The position numbers and the translations under genes were made by a program. From contig NZ_AP022598.1 of the NCBI RefSeq assembly GCF_010725485.1, positions 5,980,197 to 6,044,196 on the forward strand: a DNA stretch of 64,000 nt, given 5' to 3'. Origin of the DNA: Mycolicibacterium parafortuitum. GTDB taxonomy: Bacteria; Actinomycetota; Actinomycetes; Mycobacteriales; Mycobacteriaceae. This document shows positions 46,206 through 55,669 of the stretch, piece after piece. The stretch's first letter is position 1; each line of letters starts with the position of its first letter. The notes below the pieces were generated by a model. That model was not told where the DNA came from. It saw only the letters and a program-made list of their open reading frames with translations, and did not search any database.

Positions 46206-47621
46206 TCAATCCAGGTCGTCGTGCGCCATCAGGCGTCGCGCGGCCTCCACGATCGAGCCCGACAGCGACGGATACACCGACAGCGTCTGCGCCAGGTCGG
46301 TCACCGAGATGCGGTTCTGCACCGCCAGCGCGATCGGCAGGATCAGCTCGGATGCGATCGGCGCGACCACCACCCCGCCGATCACGACGCCGGTGGCGGG
46401 ACGGCAGAAAATCTTCACGAAACCGTGCCGTAGCAGCGACATCTTCGCGCGGGCGTTGGTGTTCAGCGGCAGCATCAGGGTCCGCGCCGGGACGCTGCCG
46501 TCGTCGATGGCGGTCTGCGGGATCCCGACCGCGGCGATCTCGGGCCGGGTGAACGTCGCCGACGCGACGGTGCGCAGCCGGATCGGCGACACGCCTTCGC
46601 CGAGCGCGTGGTACATCGCGATGCGGCCCTGCATCGCCGCGACCGAGGCCAGCGGCAGCAGACCGGTGCAGTCCCCGGCGGCGTAGATGCCTGCGGCGGG
46701 GGTGCGCGACACGCGGTCGACGGGGATGTAGCCGCCCGGGTTGAGTTCGATGCCGACCCGCTCCAGCCCGAGGCCCGCGGTGTTGGGCACCGAGCCGACC
46801 GTCATCAGCGCGTGGCTGCCCTCGACGACGCGCCCGTCGGCGATCTTGACGGTGACGCCGTCGCCGGTGCGGGTGACCGACTCGGCACGCGCGTTCTTGA
46901 CCAGCGTGACGCCGCGTTCGTTGAAGACCTCCTCGAGCACCGCGGCGGCGTCGGAGTCCTCGTGCGGCAAGATCTGGTCGCGGCTCGCGACGACGGTGAC
47001 GGTGACGCCGAGTTCGGTGTAGGCGTTGCAGAACTCCGCACCCGTCACCCCCGATCCGACGATGATCAGGTGTGTCGGCAGTTCCTCGAGTTCGTAGAGC
47101 TGCCGCCAGGTCAGGATGCGTTCGCCGTCGGGCACCGCATTGGGCAGCACCCGCGGGCTCGCGCCGGTTGCGATCAAGACCACGTCGGCCTTGAGTACGC
47201 CGACCTTGCCGTCGTGGGTGGTCACCTTGACGCGGTGGCTGGCCATACCGGCGATGTCGTCGACGAGTTCGCCGCGGCCGCCGATGATGGTGACACCCTG
47301 GTGGAGCAGCTGGCTGCCGATATCGGCCGACTGCGATGCGGCCAGCGTCTTGGCGCGGTTGTTGATCTGCGGCAGCGAGATCTTCGCGTCCTCGATGTCG
47401 ATGTCGAAGCCCATGCCGCCGGCGCGGCGCAGCTCGGTGCGCACCCCGGTGGAGGCGATCAGCGTCTTCGACGGCACGCAGTCGTAGAGCACGCACGCCC
47501 CGCCCAGCCCCTCGTCGTCGACGACGGTGACCTGTGCGACGTCGCGTCCCCGTGCGGCAGCTACCAGTGCCGCTTCGTAGCCCGCCGGTCCTCCCCCGAT
47601 GATCACGATGCGCGTTACCAC
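46206..47621 (-). CDS. lpdA: NAD(P)H quinone reductase / flavoprotein disulfide reductase LpdA
   Basis: A 471-residue FAD protein matching M. tuberculosis LpdA (Rv3303c), a quinone reductase unrelated in role to the pyruvate dehydrogenase E3. FAD-binding IVIIGGGPAGYEAALVA, second dinucleotide motif LIIVGSGVTGAEF, and IYAAGDCTGLLPLASVAAMQG. The active-site stretch GGACVLYDCVPSK keeps two cysteines (Cys43, Cys48) in a Cx4C arrangement, whereas M. tuberculosis LpdA is reported to lack one. The C-terminal His-Glu dyad of E3 (HPTxSE) is replaced by VYPSLSGS, so classical disulfide chemistry is still unlikely. Confidence 0.94.
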   Translation of the reverse strand: MVTRIVIIGGGPAGYEAALVAAARGRDVAQVTVVDDEGLGGACVLYDCVPSKTLIASTGVRTELRRAGGMGFDIDIEDAKISLPQINNRAKTLAASQSADIGSQLLHQGVTIIGGRGELVDDIAGMASHRVKVTTHDGKVGVLKADVVLIATGASPRVLPNAVPDGERILTWRQLYELEELPTHLIIVGSGVTGAEFCNAYTELGVTVTVVASRDQILPHEDSDAAAVLEEVFNERGVTLVKNARAESVTRTGDGVTVKIADGRVVEGSHALMTVGSVPNTAGLGLERVGIELNPGGYIPVDRVSRTPAAGIYAAGDCTGLLPLASVAAMQGRIAMYHALGEGVSPIRLRTVASATFTRPEIAAVGIPQTAIDDGSVPARTLMLPLNTNARAKMSLLRHGFVKIFCRPATGVVIGGVVVAPIASELILPIALAVQNRISVTDLAQTLSVYPSLSGSIVEAARRLMAHDDLD

Positions 47622-47692
47622 GACTCCAACCTAGGGCACCGGCGCGACGGCGGTTGGCAGCCGTCTCAACACGATGCGTTTAAGCTTCTCGC

Positions 47693-48172
47693 GTGCCGAT
47701 CTACGCCGCCTACGGATCGAATATGCATCCGGAGCAGATGCTGCAGCGCGCTCCGCATTCCCCGATGGCCGGGACGGGCTGGTTGCACGGCTGGCGGCTG
47801 ACGTTCGGCGGCGCGGACATCACCTGGGAGGGTGCGCTGGCCACCATCGTCGAGGACCCGACCTCGAAGGTGTTCGTCGTGCTCTACGACGTCACCAAGG
47901 AGGACGAGGAGAACCTCGACCGCTGGGAGGGCTCCGAGCTCGGCTTCCACAAGAAGATCCGGTGCCGGGTGGAGCGCACGTCGTCGGACACCGACACCGA
48001 GCCGGTGCTGGCGTGGCTGTATGTGCTCGACGCATGGGAGGGCGGAATCCCGTCGGCGCGCTACCTCGGGGTGATGGCCGATGCCGCCGAGATCGCCGGT
48101 GCGCCACCGGAATACGTGCACAATCTGCGTACCCGTCCGGCCGGCAACGTAGGCCCGGGCTCCTCGACGTAG
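47693..48172 (+). CDS. Gamma-glutamylcyclotransferase-like protein (Rv3304-like)
   Basis: A 159-residue AIG2/GGCT-fold protein. The opening YAAYGSNMHPEQM is the substrate-binding YGSN loop of the family, and the putative catalytic glutamate lies in LDRWEGSELGFHKK. Starts at GTG 47693. It is divergent from lpdA with about 70 bp between them. The family includes gamma-glutamylamine cyclotransferases and butirosin BtrG; the substrate here is not known. Confidence 0.85.
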   Translation: MPIYAAYGSNMHPEQMLQRAPHSPMAGTGWLHGWRLTFGGADITWEGALATIVEDPTSKVFVVLYDVTKEDEENLDRWEGSELGFHKKIRCRVERTSSDTDTEPVLAWLYVLDAWEGGIPSARYLGVMADAAEIAGAPPEYVHNLRTRPAGNVGPGSST

Positions 48173-48181
48173 CGTCGTCCC

Positions 48182-48215
48182 GCCGAGCGCGCGGGTCTGC
48201 CCGCCGACGCGCCGC
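48182..48215 (+). repeat. Interspersed repeat, family B, copy 3
   Basis: Core CCGAGCGCGCGGGTCTGC, then CCGCCGACGCGCCGC, 10 bp after the stop of the GGCT-like gene. A complementary CGAGCGCGCG arm at 48249-48258 lies in the last codons of the convergent DUF559-type gene. Confidence 0.7.
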
Positions 48216-48238
48216 CGCTACCGGCACGGCACGCACCC

Positions 48239-49126
48239 TCACGCCGCCCGAGCGCGCGTCAACTGCTCGCCGATCCGCGCCACGATCGCGCGGCCGCCGT
48301 CCCTGAGGTCGTCGGCGACGATCGGAATCACCGTCAGCCCGACGGCCATCAGCGCCAGCTGACGCTGCCGGTCGCGGCGCAACGCGTCCGGGTCGGAGTG
48401 CCAGTCGAACCCGTCGTACTCCGCGACCACACCTGCTTCCGGCCAGGCGAAGTCGACGCGCCGCAGGTCCCCGTTACCGTCGACGATCTCGTACTGCAGC
48501 TGCGGCGCCGGCAGGCCGCCGTCGAGCATGGCCAACCGCGCGACGCTCTCGCCGGGTGACTCGGCGCGCCCGTCGGCGACCGGCAGCAGGTTGCGCACCG
48601 CGACGATGCCGCGGCGCCCCTTCTGTTCCAGTGCCGCGCGCCACAGGTCGGCGCGGGTGCAGGTGCCGCTGCGCAGGGCTGCGTCGAGCGTGGCCAGCGC
48701 GCGGGGGCGACGCAGGCTGCGGGCCACCTCGACCGCCGTCCACGCCGGCGAGGTGACCCGTCGCCCGTCGACGACCACCAACGGCGCGCCTTCGCGGCGG
48801 TGCACCACGAGGCCGTCGGCATCCCGCAGTCCGCATCCGGGCGGGTTGAGCACGTGCAGGTCCCGCGGCTGCTCGGTATCGAAGCCGTGCACCGCGGCAG
48901 CGGTCCCGAGACACACCGCGACCCGCGTGCCGGTCGCGAGGTCCAGCCCGTGCAGCCGCAGGCCGTCGTCGGGCTCACCGAGGCAGTAGATGCCCTGCCA
49001 GATCCGTTCCAGCACACCGGTGTTGACGAACTTCTCGAAGCGGCGGCGCGGCAGGTGGGCGAGGATCTGGCCGCTGGTCGCGACGCCGTGCTGTGCGTCG
49101 ATGAGTGCCAGGAGTTCGTCGTTCAT
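48239..49126 (-). CDS. AbiEi-like / DUF559 (Vsr-fold) protein, paralogue C
   Basis: A 295-residue third member of the family at 14940 and 35024. N-terminal AbiEi-like region (IDAQHGVATSGQILAHLPRRRFEKFVNTGVLERIWQGIYCLGE; VTSPAWTAVEVARSLRRP) and C-terminal nuclease-like domain: ESPGESVARLAML, then RRVDFAWPEAGVVAEYDGFDWHSD with candidate Asp and Glu-x-Asp, and a following DALRRDRQRQLALMAVG. The 3' end is formed by an arm of a family B repeat (LTRARAA). The N-terminus is closer to the canonical AbiEi antitoxin-like winged helix than in the other two. Function unknown. Confidence 0.78.
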   Translation of the reverse strand: MNDELLALIDAQHGVATSGQILAHLPRRRFEKFVNTGVLERIWQGIYCLGEPDDGLRLHGLDLATGTRVAVCLGTAAAVHGFDTEQPRDLHVLNPPGCGLRDADGLVVHRREGAPLVVVDGRRVTSPAWTAVEVARSLRRPRALATLDAALRSGTCTRADLWRAALEQKGRRGIVAVRNLLPVADGRAESPGESVARLAMLDGGLPAPQLQYEIVDGNGDLRRVDFAWPEAGVVAEYDGFDWHSDPDALRRDRQRQLALMAVGLTVIPIVADDLRDGGRAIVARIGEQLTRARAA

Positions 49127-49243
49127 GACGCCGATGCTGGGACGTCAACGGTCGGCCGCGACAGCCCTCATCGGCGAACTGGGGATGGGTTCGGGTTTGG
49201 GGATGACGCGCTCAGGACGAGCGCGCGCTCAGCGCCAGCCGGG

Positions 49244-49278
49244 GCGGCGTGTCACTGTTCAGACCCGCGCGCTCGCGG
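49244..49278 (-). repeat. Interspersed repeat, family B, copy 4, within the mmpL 3' end
   Basis: Minus-strand core GCGAGCGCGCGGGTCTGA with ACACGCCGC beyond. It supplies the last about eight codons and the stop of mmpL (ending ARGSEQ). Confidence 0.72.
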
Positions 49279-52140
49279 TGCGACCGCAGCCGGTGCGGCC
49301 GGAGTCGGCCACGGCGACGGGACCGGTCGGGTGCGGATCCGCTGCGGCCACCAGAACCAGCGGCCCAGCAGCGCCGCGATCGACGGCGTCATGAACGACC
49401 GGATCACCAGCGTGTCGAAGATCAGGCCCATGCCGATGGTGGTGCCGACCTGACCGATGATCGTCAGGTCGCTGACCGCCATCGTCATCATCGTCAGCGC
49501 GAACACCATGCCCGCCGCCGTCACCACCGAACCGCTGCCGCCCATGGTGCGGATCAGGCCGGTGTGCACGCCGGCGTGCACCTCTTCCTTCAGGCGCGAC
49601 ACCACCAGCAGGTTGTAGTCCGCCCCGACCGCCAACAGGATGATCACCGCCATCGGCAACACCATCCAGTGCAGCTCGATGCCGACGAGGTGCTGCCACA
49701 CCAGCACCGACAGCCCGAACGACGCGCCCAGGGACAGCACCACGGTGCCGACGATCACCGCCGCGGCGATGATCGCGCGCGTCAGGATCAGCATGATGAT
49801 GAAAATCAGTCCGATGGCGGCGATTCCGGCGATCAGCAGGTCATAGCGGGTGCCGTCGGCCATGTCCTTGAACGTGGCGGCGGTGCCGCCGAGATAGATC
49901 GTCGACCCCTCCAGCGGGGTGCCCTTGATCGCCTCCTTGGCCGCGGTCTTGAGCTTGTCGATCTTGTCCACACCCGCCGGTGACAGCGGGTCGCCCTCGT
50001 GGGCGATGATGAATCGCACCGCCTTGCCGTTGGGTGAGATGAACTGCTCGATGCCGCTTTGGAAGTCGGCGTTGTTGAACGCCTCCGGGGGCAGATAGAA
50101 CGTGTCGGCGTTCCACGCGTCGTTGAAGGCATCGCCCATCGCCCCGGAGTCGACCTGCATCTCGGCGGCGGCGTCGAGCTGACCCTTGTTGGTCTGCATC
50201 TGCGTCAGCATCATGTCGCGCTGCGACTTCATGGTCTCGATCTGCGACGGCATCAGCTTGACCAGCTCCGGCATGATCGCGGCCATCCGCTCCAGGTCCG
50301 GAACCAGCTCCTGGGTGTTCTCGGTGAGCAGGTTCGTGCCGTCGATCAGTTCGAACAGCGAGCGCATCGACCAGCACACCGGGATGTTGTAGCAGTGCGG
50401 TTCCCAGTGGAAGTAGTTGCGGATCGGGCGGATGAAGTCCTCGAGATCGGCGATGTGGTCGCGCAACTCGGTGATGTCGGCCGCCATGATCTTCGTCTTG
50501 GCGACCATGCTGTTGGTGATCTCCGACATCTGACCCATCAGGCTGTGCATCCGCTCCATCACGTTGATGGTGGTCTGCAGTTCCTCGGCCTGGGCCTTCA
50601 TATCGTCCATGCGGTCGAGCATGTACTTCTCGTTGAGCTGTGACGTGGTGCTCTGCCGGCTCATGATGTACGGGATCGACGTGCTCTTGATCGGCTTACC
50701 GTCGGGACGGGTGATCGTCTGCACCCGACCGATGCCCTCGACCGCGAACAGCGCCTTGGCGATCTTCTCGATCACGATGAAGTCGGCCGAGTTGCGCAGG
50801 TCGTGGTCGCTCTCGACCATCAACACCTCGGGGTTGAGCCGCGCGGGTGAGAAATGCCGTTCGGCTGCGGCGTAGCCGACGTTGGACTGGATGTCGTCGG
50901 GCAGGTAGTTCCGGTCGTTGTAGCTGGTCTGGTAGCCGGGCAAGGCCAGGAGCCCGATCAGTGACACGGCGACGCTGGCCACCAGGATGGCGCCGGGCCA
51001 GCGCACCGTGACCGCGCCGATCTTGCGCCAACCCCGCACGCGCATGGCCCGTTTGGGGTCCAGCAGACCGAACTTGCTCGCGACGGTGACCAGGCCCGGA
51101 CCGAACGTCATCGCCACCGCGATGAGCACCAGCATGCCCAGCGCCAGCGGCACCCCGAGGCTCTGGAAGTACGGCAGCCGGGTGAAGCTCAGACAGAACG
51201 TCGCCCCGGCGATGGTCAGGCCCGACCCGACGATGACGTGCGCGGTGCCGCCGAACATCGTGTAGTAGGCCTCTTCGGTGGTCGCGCCGCTGCCTCTGGC
51301 CTCCTGATAGCGGCCGACCAGGAAGATCGCGTAGTCCACCGCGATCGCGATCGCGAGGGTGACCAGCAGGCTGGTCGCGAAGGTGGACAGCCCGATGATG
51401 TCGTGGAAGCCGAGGAACGCGACCGCGCCGCGCACGGTCATCAGGCTCAGCCCGACCATCACCAGGATCAGCAGCGTCGTGACGATCGACCGGAAGAACA
51501 GCACCAGCATGATCGTGATGACCAGGAACGTCAGCGCCTCGACGAACCGCATGCTGGAGTGCCCGGCGTCCTCCTGCTCGGCCGCCAGTGCCGAGGCCCC
51601 GGTGACGTACGCCGCGACGCCGTCTGGCGGTTGGCTCGCGTTGACCAGGTCCTGTACGGCGCGCACCGACTCGTTGGCCAGCGCCTCACCCTGGTTACCC
51701 GCGAGGTAGACCTGGAAGTAGGTGGCCTTGCCGTCCGCGCTCTGGGCGCCGGCTGCGGTCAGCGGATCGCTCCAGAGGTCCTGGACGTGTTCGACGTGCC
51801 TGGTGTCGGCTTCGAGACTTTCGATCAGATCCGCGTAGTAGGCGCGCGCGTCGTCGCCGAGCGTGTCCTGTCCTTCGAGGACGATCATCACCGAGCTGTT
51901 GGACTCGTATTCCTCGAAGACCTTGCCGATGTGCTCCATCGAGATGACGGCGGGCGCTTCGTCCGGGCTCATCGAGACCGAGCGCAGCTTGCCGACCTCT
52001 TCGAGCTGCGGCACCGAGACATTCAGGAATGCGGCGATGGCCACCCAGATCAGGATGATCGGAACCGACGCCCGCCGAATTAATTTGGCGATGCCATAAA
52101 AATGCGGCTTCGCGGGTCCGTCTTCGCGCAAGCGGCTCAT
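49252..52140 (-). CDS. RND-superfamily transporter MmpL (MmpL4/MmpL5-like)
   Basis: A 962-residue inner-membrane lipid/siderophore exporter of the MmpL family. One N-terminal membrane span (about 22-43), a periplasmic porter domain, a first membrane bundle (about 195-370) with the proton-relay motif [13 protein letters not shown], a large second loop with coiled-coil-like [21 protein letters not shown] and many Met/Gln (about 420-750) typical of MmpL4/5, and a second bundle with [13 protein letters not shown]. No mmpS partner is adjacent. The start region is triplicated upstream by a 32-bp tandem repeat, and the 3' end is contributed by a palindromic repeat. Confidence 0.93.
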   Translation of the reverse strand: MSRLREDGPAKPHFYGIAKLIRRASVPIILIWVAIAAFLNVSVPQLEEVGKLRSVSMSPDEAPAVISMEHIGKVFEEYESNSSVMIVLEGQDTLGDDARAYYADLIESLEADTRHVEHVQDLWSDPLTAAGAQSADGKATYFQVYLAGNQGEALANESVRAVQDLVNASQPPDGVAAYVTGASALAAEQEDAGHSSMRFVEALTFLVITIMLVLFFRSIVTTLLILVMVGLSLMTVRGAVAFLGFHDIIGLSTFATSLLVTLAIAIAVDYAIFLVGRYQEARGSGATTEEAYYTMFGGTAHVIVGSGLTIAGATFCLSFTRLPYFQSLGVPLALGMLVLIAVAMTFGPGLVTVASKFGLLDPKRAMRVRGWRKIGAVTVRWPGAILVASVAVSLIGLLALPGYQTSYNDRNYLPDDIQSNVGYAAAERHFSPARLNPEVLMVESDHDLRNSADFIVIEKIAKALFAVEGIGRVQTITRPDGKPIKSTSIPYIMSRQSTTSQLNEKYMLDRMDDMKAQAEELQTTINVMERMHSLMGQMSEITNSMVAKTKIMAADITELRDHIADLEDFIRPIRNYFHWEPHCYNIPVCWSMRSLFELIDGTNLLTENTQELVPDLERMAAIMPELVKLMPSQIETMKSQRDMMLTQMQTNKGQLDAAAEMQVDSGAMGDAFNDAWNADTFYLPPEAFNNADFQSGIEQFISPNGKAVRFIIAHEGDPLSPAGVDKIDKLKTAAKEAIKGTPLEGSTIYLGGTAATFKDMADGTRYDLLIAGIAAIGLIFIIMLILTRAIIAAAVIVGTVVLSLGASFGLSVLVWQHLVGIELHWMVLPMAVIILLAVGADYNLLVVSRLKEEVHAGVHTGLIRTMGGSGSVVTAAGMVFALTMMTMAVSDLTIIGQVGTTIGMGLIFDTLVIRSFMTPSIAALLGRWFWWPQRIRTRPVPSPWPTPAAPAAVAPRARGSEQ

Positions 52141-52206
52141 CGGGACTCATGCTCTTCGCGCAAGCGGCTCATCGGGACTCATTCTCTTCGCGCAAGCGGC
52201 TCATCG
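52121..52206 (-). repeat. 32-bp tandem repeat duplicating the mmpL start region
   Basis: Units begin at 52121, 52153 and 52185 (third partial). Each carries, on the minus strand, an ATG followed by codons for Ser-Arg-Leu-Arg-Glu, the first residues of MmpL. Because 32 is not a multiple of three, the two upstream ATGs are out of frame with mmpL. Confidence 0.92.
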
Positions 52207-52286
52207 ACGCCCGTCCACCTACGACTCCTCCACAGCGCTCACACGAAATCGTTACGGCACGGCCGTATTGCGACCCGAAGAATGCG

Positions 52287-52305
52287 ATTAGTAGAGCTAA
52301 CCTAT
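52287..52305 (-). promoter_or_regulatory. Possible half-conserved IdeR iron box upstream of mmpL
   Basis: A 19-bp window with about 12 matches to the mycobacterial iron-box consensus, nearly all in one half-site (TAGGTTAG on the minus strand). It is 147 bp upstream of mmpL. MmpL4/5 export siderophores in M. tuberculosis, which gives the match some plausibility. Confidence 0.3.
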
Positions 52306-52426
52306 CCCACCGGTGGGTGTGTGGCCAACCCTTGCGAACCTCGTGTGGTGCGCCCCGCGATTGGACGCCGACGTGACGTGAGGCACACCTCATCGGCCGA
52401 CGAACGCGCGGCCGCTGCCAGATTAC

Positions 52427-52461
52427 GCGGCGCGTCGGTGCGCAGACGCGCGCGCTCGCGG
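52427..52461 (-). repeat. Interspersed repeat, family B, copy 5
   Basis: Minus-strand core GCGAGCGCGCGCGTCTGC, then GACGCGCCGC, 16 bp beyond the amiA1 stop. Confidence 0.75.
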
Positions 52462-52477
52462 GGCAAGCGAACGTCCC

Positions 52478-53653
52478 CTACTGAACGGCCGCGCTCTGCT
52501 CGACCAGGTTCACCATCAGCCGCACCCCGACGCCGAGCGCGCGCTCGTCGAGATCGAACGTCGGCTGGTGCAGGTCGAGCTGCGGGCCCTGCCCGCTCCA
52601 CACCCCGAGCCGGGCCATGGCGCCCGGGACCTCTTCGAGATACCAGGAGAAGTCCTCGCCGCCGCCGGACTGATGGGTGTCGGCGAGCACGCCCGGCCCG
52701 ATCGCCTCGATCGCGTGGGTCAGGATGCGGGTGGAGACCTCCTCGTTGACCACCGGCGGCACGCCGCGGCGGTACTGCAGCACGTGCTCCACGCCCAGCG
52801 GCGCGAGCAGCGAGGACACGGCGTCGGTGACGATGTCTTCCAAGGTCAACCAGGTCTCGCGGCTGGCCGTGCGGATGGTGCCGGACATGGTCCCGGTCTG
52901 CGGGATCGCGTTGGCCGCGATGCCGGCATGCACCGAGCCCCACACCATCACCGTGCTGTTGCGGGGGTCGATGCGCCGCGACAGGATCCCCGGTACCCCG
53001 GTGATCAGCGTGCCCATCCCGTAGACGAGATCGCCGGTCAGGTGCGGGCGCGAGGTGTGCCCACCGGGCGAATGCAACGTGACCTCGATGTGGTCGGCCG
53101 CCGACGTGATCGGTCCCGGTTTGGTGGCGACCTGCCCGACCGCCAGGTGCGGGTCGCAGTGCAGCGCGAAGATCCGCGACACCCCGTTGAGCGCGCCGGC
53201 CGCGATCGCGTCGAGCGCACCGCCGGGCATCAACTCCTCGGCGGCCTGGAACAGCAGCCGTACCCCGACGGGCAGTTCGGGGGCCGACGCCAGCGCCATC
53301 GCCGCGCCGAGCAGCACCGAGGTGTGCGCGTCGTGTCCGCACGCGTGCGCGACGCCGGCCACCTCCGACGAGAACGGCAGACCGGTGCGCTCGGCCATCG
53401 GCAGTGCGTCCATGTCGGCGCGCAACGCCACCCGCGGGGCGTCGTCGGGCCCGAAATCGCACGTCAGGCCCGTCCCGCCGGGCAGCACCTTCGGGTTCAG
53501 GCCGGCGTCGGCCAGCACCGACGCGACGAACTGCGTCGTCGTGAACTCCTGCCGTCCCAGCTCCGGGTGCCGGTGGATGTGTCGGCGCCACCCGACGAGG
53601 TCGTCGTAGTGGTCGCTCAGCCAGCGGGCGGCGGCGTGCTTCAACACGCTCAT
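52478..53653 (-). CDS. amiA1: M20-family N-acyl-L-amino-acid amidohydrolase AmiA1
   Basis: Zinc-dependent M20 peptidase/amidohydrolase (391 residues; M. tuberculosis AmiA1 about 389). Metal-binding residues are in HPELGRQEF, DMDALPMAE, ACGHDAHTS, FQAAEELMPGGA, HCDPH and SGGGEDFSWYL; the dimerisation domain lies between about 185 and 295. ATG 53653 overlaps the amiB1 stop (ATGA). The pair arose by duplication and probably hydrolyses N-acylated amino acids or hippurate-like compounds in the cytosol. Confidence 0.92.
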   Translation of the reverse strand: MSVLKHAAARWLSDHYDDLVGWRRHIHRHPELGRQEFTTTQFVASVLADAGLNPKVLPGGTGLTCDFGPDDAPRVALRADMDALPMAERTGLPFSSEVAGVAHACGHDAHTSVLLGAAMALASAPELPVGVRLLFQAAEELMPGGALDAIAAGALNGVSRIFALHCDPHLAVGQVATKPGPITSAADHIEVTLHSPGGHTSRPHLTGDLVYGMGTLITGVPGILSRRIDPRNSTVMVWGSVHAGIAANAIPQTGTMSGTIRTASRETWLTLEDIVTDAVSSLLAPLGVEHVLQYRRGVPPVVNEEVSTRILTHAIEAIGPGVLADTHQSGGGEDFSWYLEEVPGAMARLGVWSGQGPQLDLHQPTFDLDERALGVGVRLMVNLVEQSAAVQ

Positions 53654-54828
53654 GACGCCCGCCTCTGCCACAGCTCCAGCACCCTGCCCCTTTCGACATC
53701 CGACTCCGCCAGCGCCACCACCGTGCGCGCCAGCATCGTCGCTCCTTCGATCACCGCGGTGTCCGCGCTGGCGTTGACCGCCGCGGCCGTGAACTGTGGC
53801 TGATGGATCGACGCGCCGCCCGCGTCGATACCGACGACCGGGTGGATGCCCGGCATCACCTGCGTCACGTTGCCCATGTCGGTGCTCCCCAGCGGGAAGG
53901 ACGCCTCCAGCTCGGGCGGCACCGGCGTGCGGCCCAGCCGCACCATCTCGGCGCGGACCGTCTCGGACAGCCACGGGTCCGGCGTCAGTTCGGCGTAGGC
54001 GGGGGCGGTCTCGGTGACGACGTGCTCGCAGCCGGTACCGACCGCACCGGCGGCGAAGCAGCCGGCCATCCGGGTTTCCAACTCCCGCAACGACTCCGAG
54101 TTCGTCGCACGCATCGTGTAGCGCAGTTCGGCGTGCGCCGGGATCACGTTGGAGGCCTGTCCCCCGTCGGTGACGATGCCGTGCACCATCTGCCCGGGTG
54201 CGAGTTGCTGACGCAGCAGCCCGATCGCGACCTGGGTCACGGTGACGGCGTCGGCGGCGTTGACCCCGAGGTGCGGTGCGACCGCGGCGTGCGATTCGCG
54301 GCCGGTGTAGGTGATCGTCGCCTCCGACAGCGCCAGCGACCGGGCCGCCGCGATGTCGATCGGCCCGGGGTGCAGCATCACCGCCGCGGCGATGTCGTCG
54401 AACGCGCCCGCGTCGAGCATCAGGGCCTTGCCGCCGCCGAGTTCCTCGGCCGGCGTCCCGAGCAGCACGACGGTCAGCCCCAGCGAATCGGCGACCTCGG
54501 CCAGCGCGAGCGCGGTGCCGACCGCGGACGCGGCGATGATGTTGTGGCCGCACGCGTGCCCGATCCCGGGCAGCGCGTCGTATTCGGCGCACACCCCGAT
54601 GACCAGCTCGCCGCTGCCGAACACGGCGCGGAACGCGGTGTCCAGGCCTGCGACCTCGGCGATCTCGAATCCGCGCTCGGCGACCAGGGCCTGGGTCTTG
54701 GCGCGGCTGCGGTGTTCGTCGAACGCCAATTCGGGTTCGGCGTGGATGGAATGGGACAGCTCGAGCAGATCACCGCGCCGACGGGTCACCGCGTCCTCGA
54801 CGGATCGCGACGCGGCGGGGCTGGGCAT
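53650..54828 (-). CDS. amiB1: M20-family amidohydrolase AmiB1
   Basis: A 392-residue paralogue of AmiA1 (M. tuberculosis AmiB1, Rv3306c, is about the same length). Motifs: [54 protein letters not shown] and a C-terminal [17 protein letters not shown]. This form (GIGHACGHN) resembles peptidase M20D/PM20D2-like enzymes acting on beta-alanyl or aminobenzoyl conjugates. ATG 54828 is used; the frame is open to 55044. It is coupled to amiA1 by a 4-nt overlap and divergent from deoD. Confidence 0.9.
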   Translation of the reverse strand: MPSPAASRSVEDAVTRRRGDLLELSHSIHAEPELAFDEHRSRAKTQALVAERGFEIAEVAGLDTAFRAVFGSGELVIGVCAEYDALPGIGHACGHNIIAASAVGTALALAEVADSLGLTVVLLGTPAEELGGGKALMLDAGAFDDIAAAVMLHPGPIDIAAARSLALSEATITYTGRESHAAVAPHLGVNAADAVTVTQVAIGLLRQQLAPGQMVHGIVTDGGQASNVIPAHAELRYTMRATNSESLRELETRMAGCFAAGAVGTGCEHVVTETAPAYAELTPDPWLSETVRAEMVRLGRTPVPPELEASFPLGSTDMGNVTQVMPGIHPVVGIDAGGASIHQPQFTAAAVNASADTAVIEGATMLARTVVALAESDVERGRVLELWQRRAS

Positions 54829-54874
54829 GCAGGCAAGTATCCCACTGTGCAAAACCCGCACTAAGCTGCCGCCT

Positions 54875-55669
54875 GTGGACGATCCGGCAGCGCACGCCCG
54901 ACAGGCCGCGGACACGCTGGCCCGGCGCACCGGCGTCGACTCCCACGACGTCGCCGTGGTCCTCGGCTCCGGCTGGGCGCCGGCCGCTACGCGGCTCGGC
55001 GAGCCGACGGCGTCGGTCCCGATGGCCGAGCTTCCGGGGTTCACCCCGCCCAGCGCGCAGGGCCACGGCGGGCAGGTGCTGTCGGTGCGGGTCGGTGCGC
55101 ATCGGGTTCTGGTGCTGCTGGGGCGAATTCATGCCTATGAGGGCCACGATCTGCGCCACGTCGTGCATCCGGTGCGCACGGCGTGCGCGGCCGGTGTGCA
55201 CACGGTGGTGCTGACCAACGCCGCGGGCGGATTGCGTCCGGAGTTCACCGTCGGCCAGCCGGTGCTGATCAGCGACCACCTCAACCTGACCGGACGATCG
55301 CCGCTGGTGGGAGCCCAGTTCGTGGACTTGGTCGATGCGTACTCGCCGCGGCTGCGTGACCTGGCCCGCAGCATCGACCCGTCGCTGCCCGAAGGCGTCT
55401 ACGCCGGGTTGCCGGGCCCGCACTACGAGACGCCCGCCGAGATCCGGATGCTGCGGACGCTGGGCGCCGACCTGGTCGGGATGTCGACGGTGCACGAGAC
55501 CATCGCCGCCCGCGCATGCGGCGCGCAGGTGCTCGGGGTGTCGCTGGTAACCAACCTTGCCGCCGGCATGACGGGGCAACCGTTGAACCACGAGGAAGTC
55601 CTGGAGGCCGGCCGTCAATCCGCGACGCGGATGGGTTCGCTGCTGTCCGCGGTGATCGCCGGGCTCTGA
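54875..55669 (+). CDS. deoD: Purine nucleoside phosphorylase (DeoD/PunA, Rv3307-like)
   Basis: Trimeric-type purine nucleoside phosphorylase (264 residues) cleaving inosine and guanosine to base plus (deoxy)ribose-1-phosphate. The N-terminal phosphate motif [57 protein letters not shown] and [14 protein letters not shown] are all conserved; SLVTNLAAG carries the purine-binding Asn. GTG 54875 is the likely start. Followed by pmmB and upp, making a nucleoside-salvage group as in M. tuberculosis. Its last 55 nt overlap the convergent AbrB-type gene. Confidence 0.94.
   Translation: MDDPAAHARQAADTLARRTGVDSHDVAVVLGSGWAPAATRLGEPTASVPMAELPGFTPPSAQGHGGQVLSVRVGAHRVLVLLGRIHAYEGHDLRHVVHPVRTACAAGVHTVVLTNAAGGLRPEFTVGQPVLISDHLNLTGRSPLVGAQFVDLVDAYSPRLRDLARSIDPSLPEGVYAGLPGPHYETPAEIRMLRTLGADLVGMSTVHETIAARACGAQVLGVSLVTNLAAGMTGQPLNHEEVLEAGRQSATRMGSLLSAVIAGL

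Larger units (their letters stand above)
52207..52477. other. mmpL upstream region with a palindrome and a possible partial iron box
   Basis: Between mmpL and amiA1, both leftward. It holds a 12-bp perfect palindrome CCCACCGGTGGG (52306-52317) and, next to it, CTAACCTAT (52297-52305), which matches one half of the IdeR iron box; the other half is poor. A family B repeat fills 52427-52461. No ORF with a ribosome-binding site was seen. Confidence 0.5.

Noticed and set aside
14925..52461. Insertion sequences as the source of the repeat elements
   Set aside because: No transposase or IS-length inverted repeats were found in the window; the elements are too short to be autonomous.
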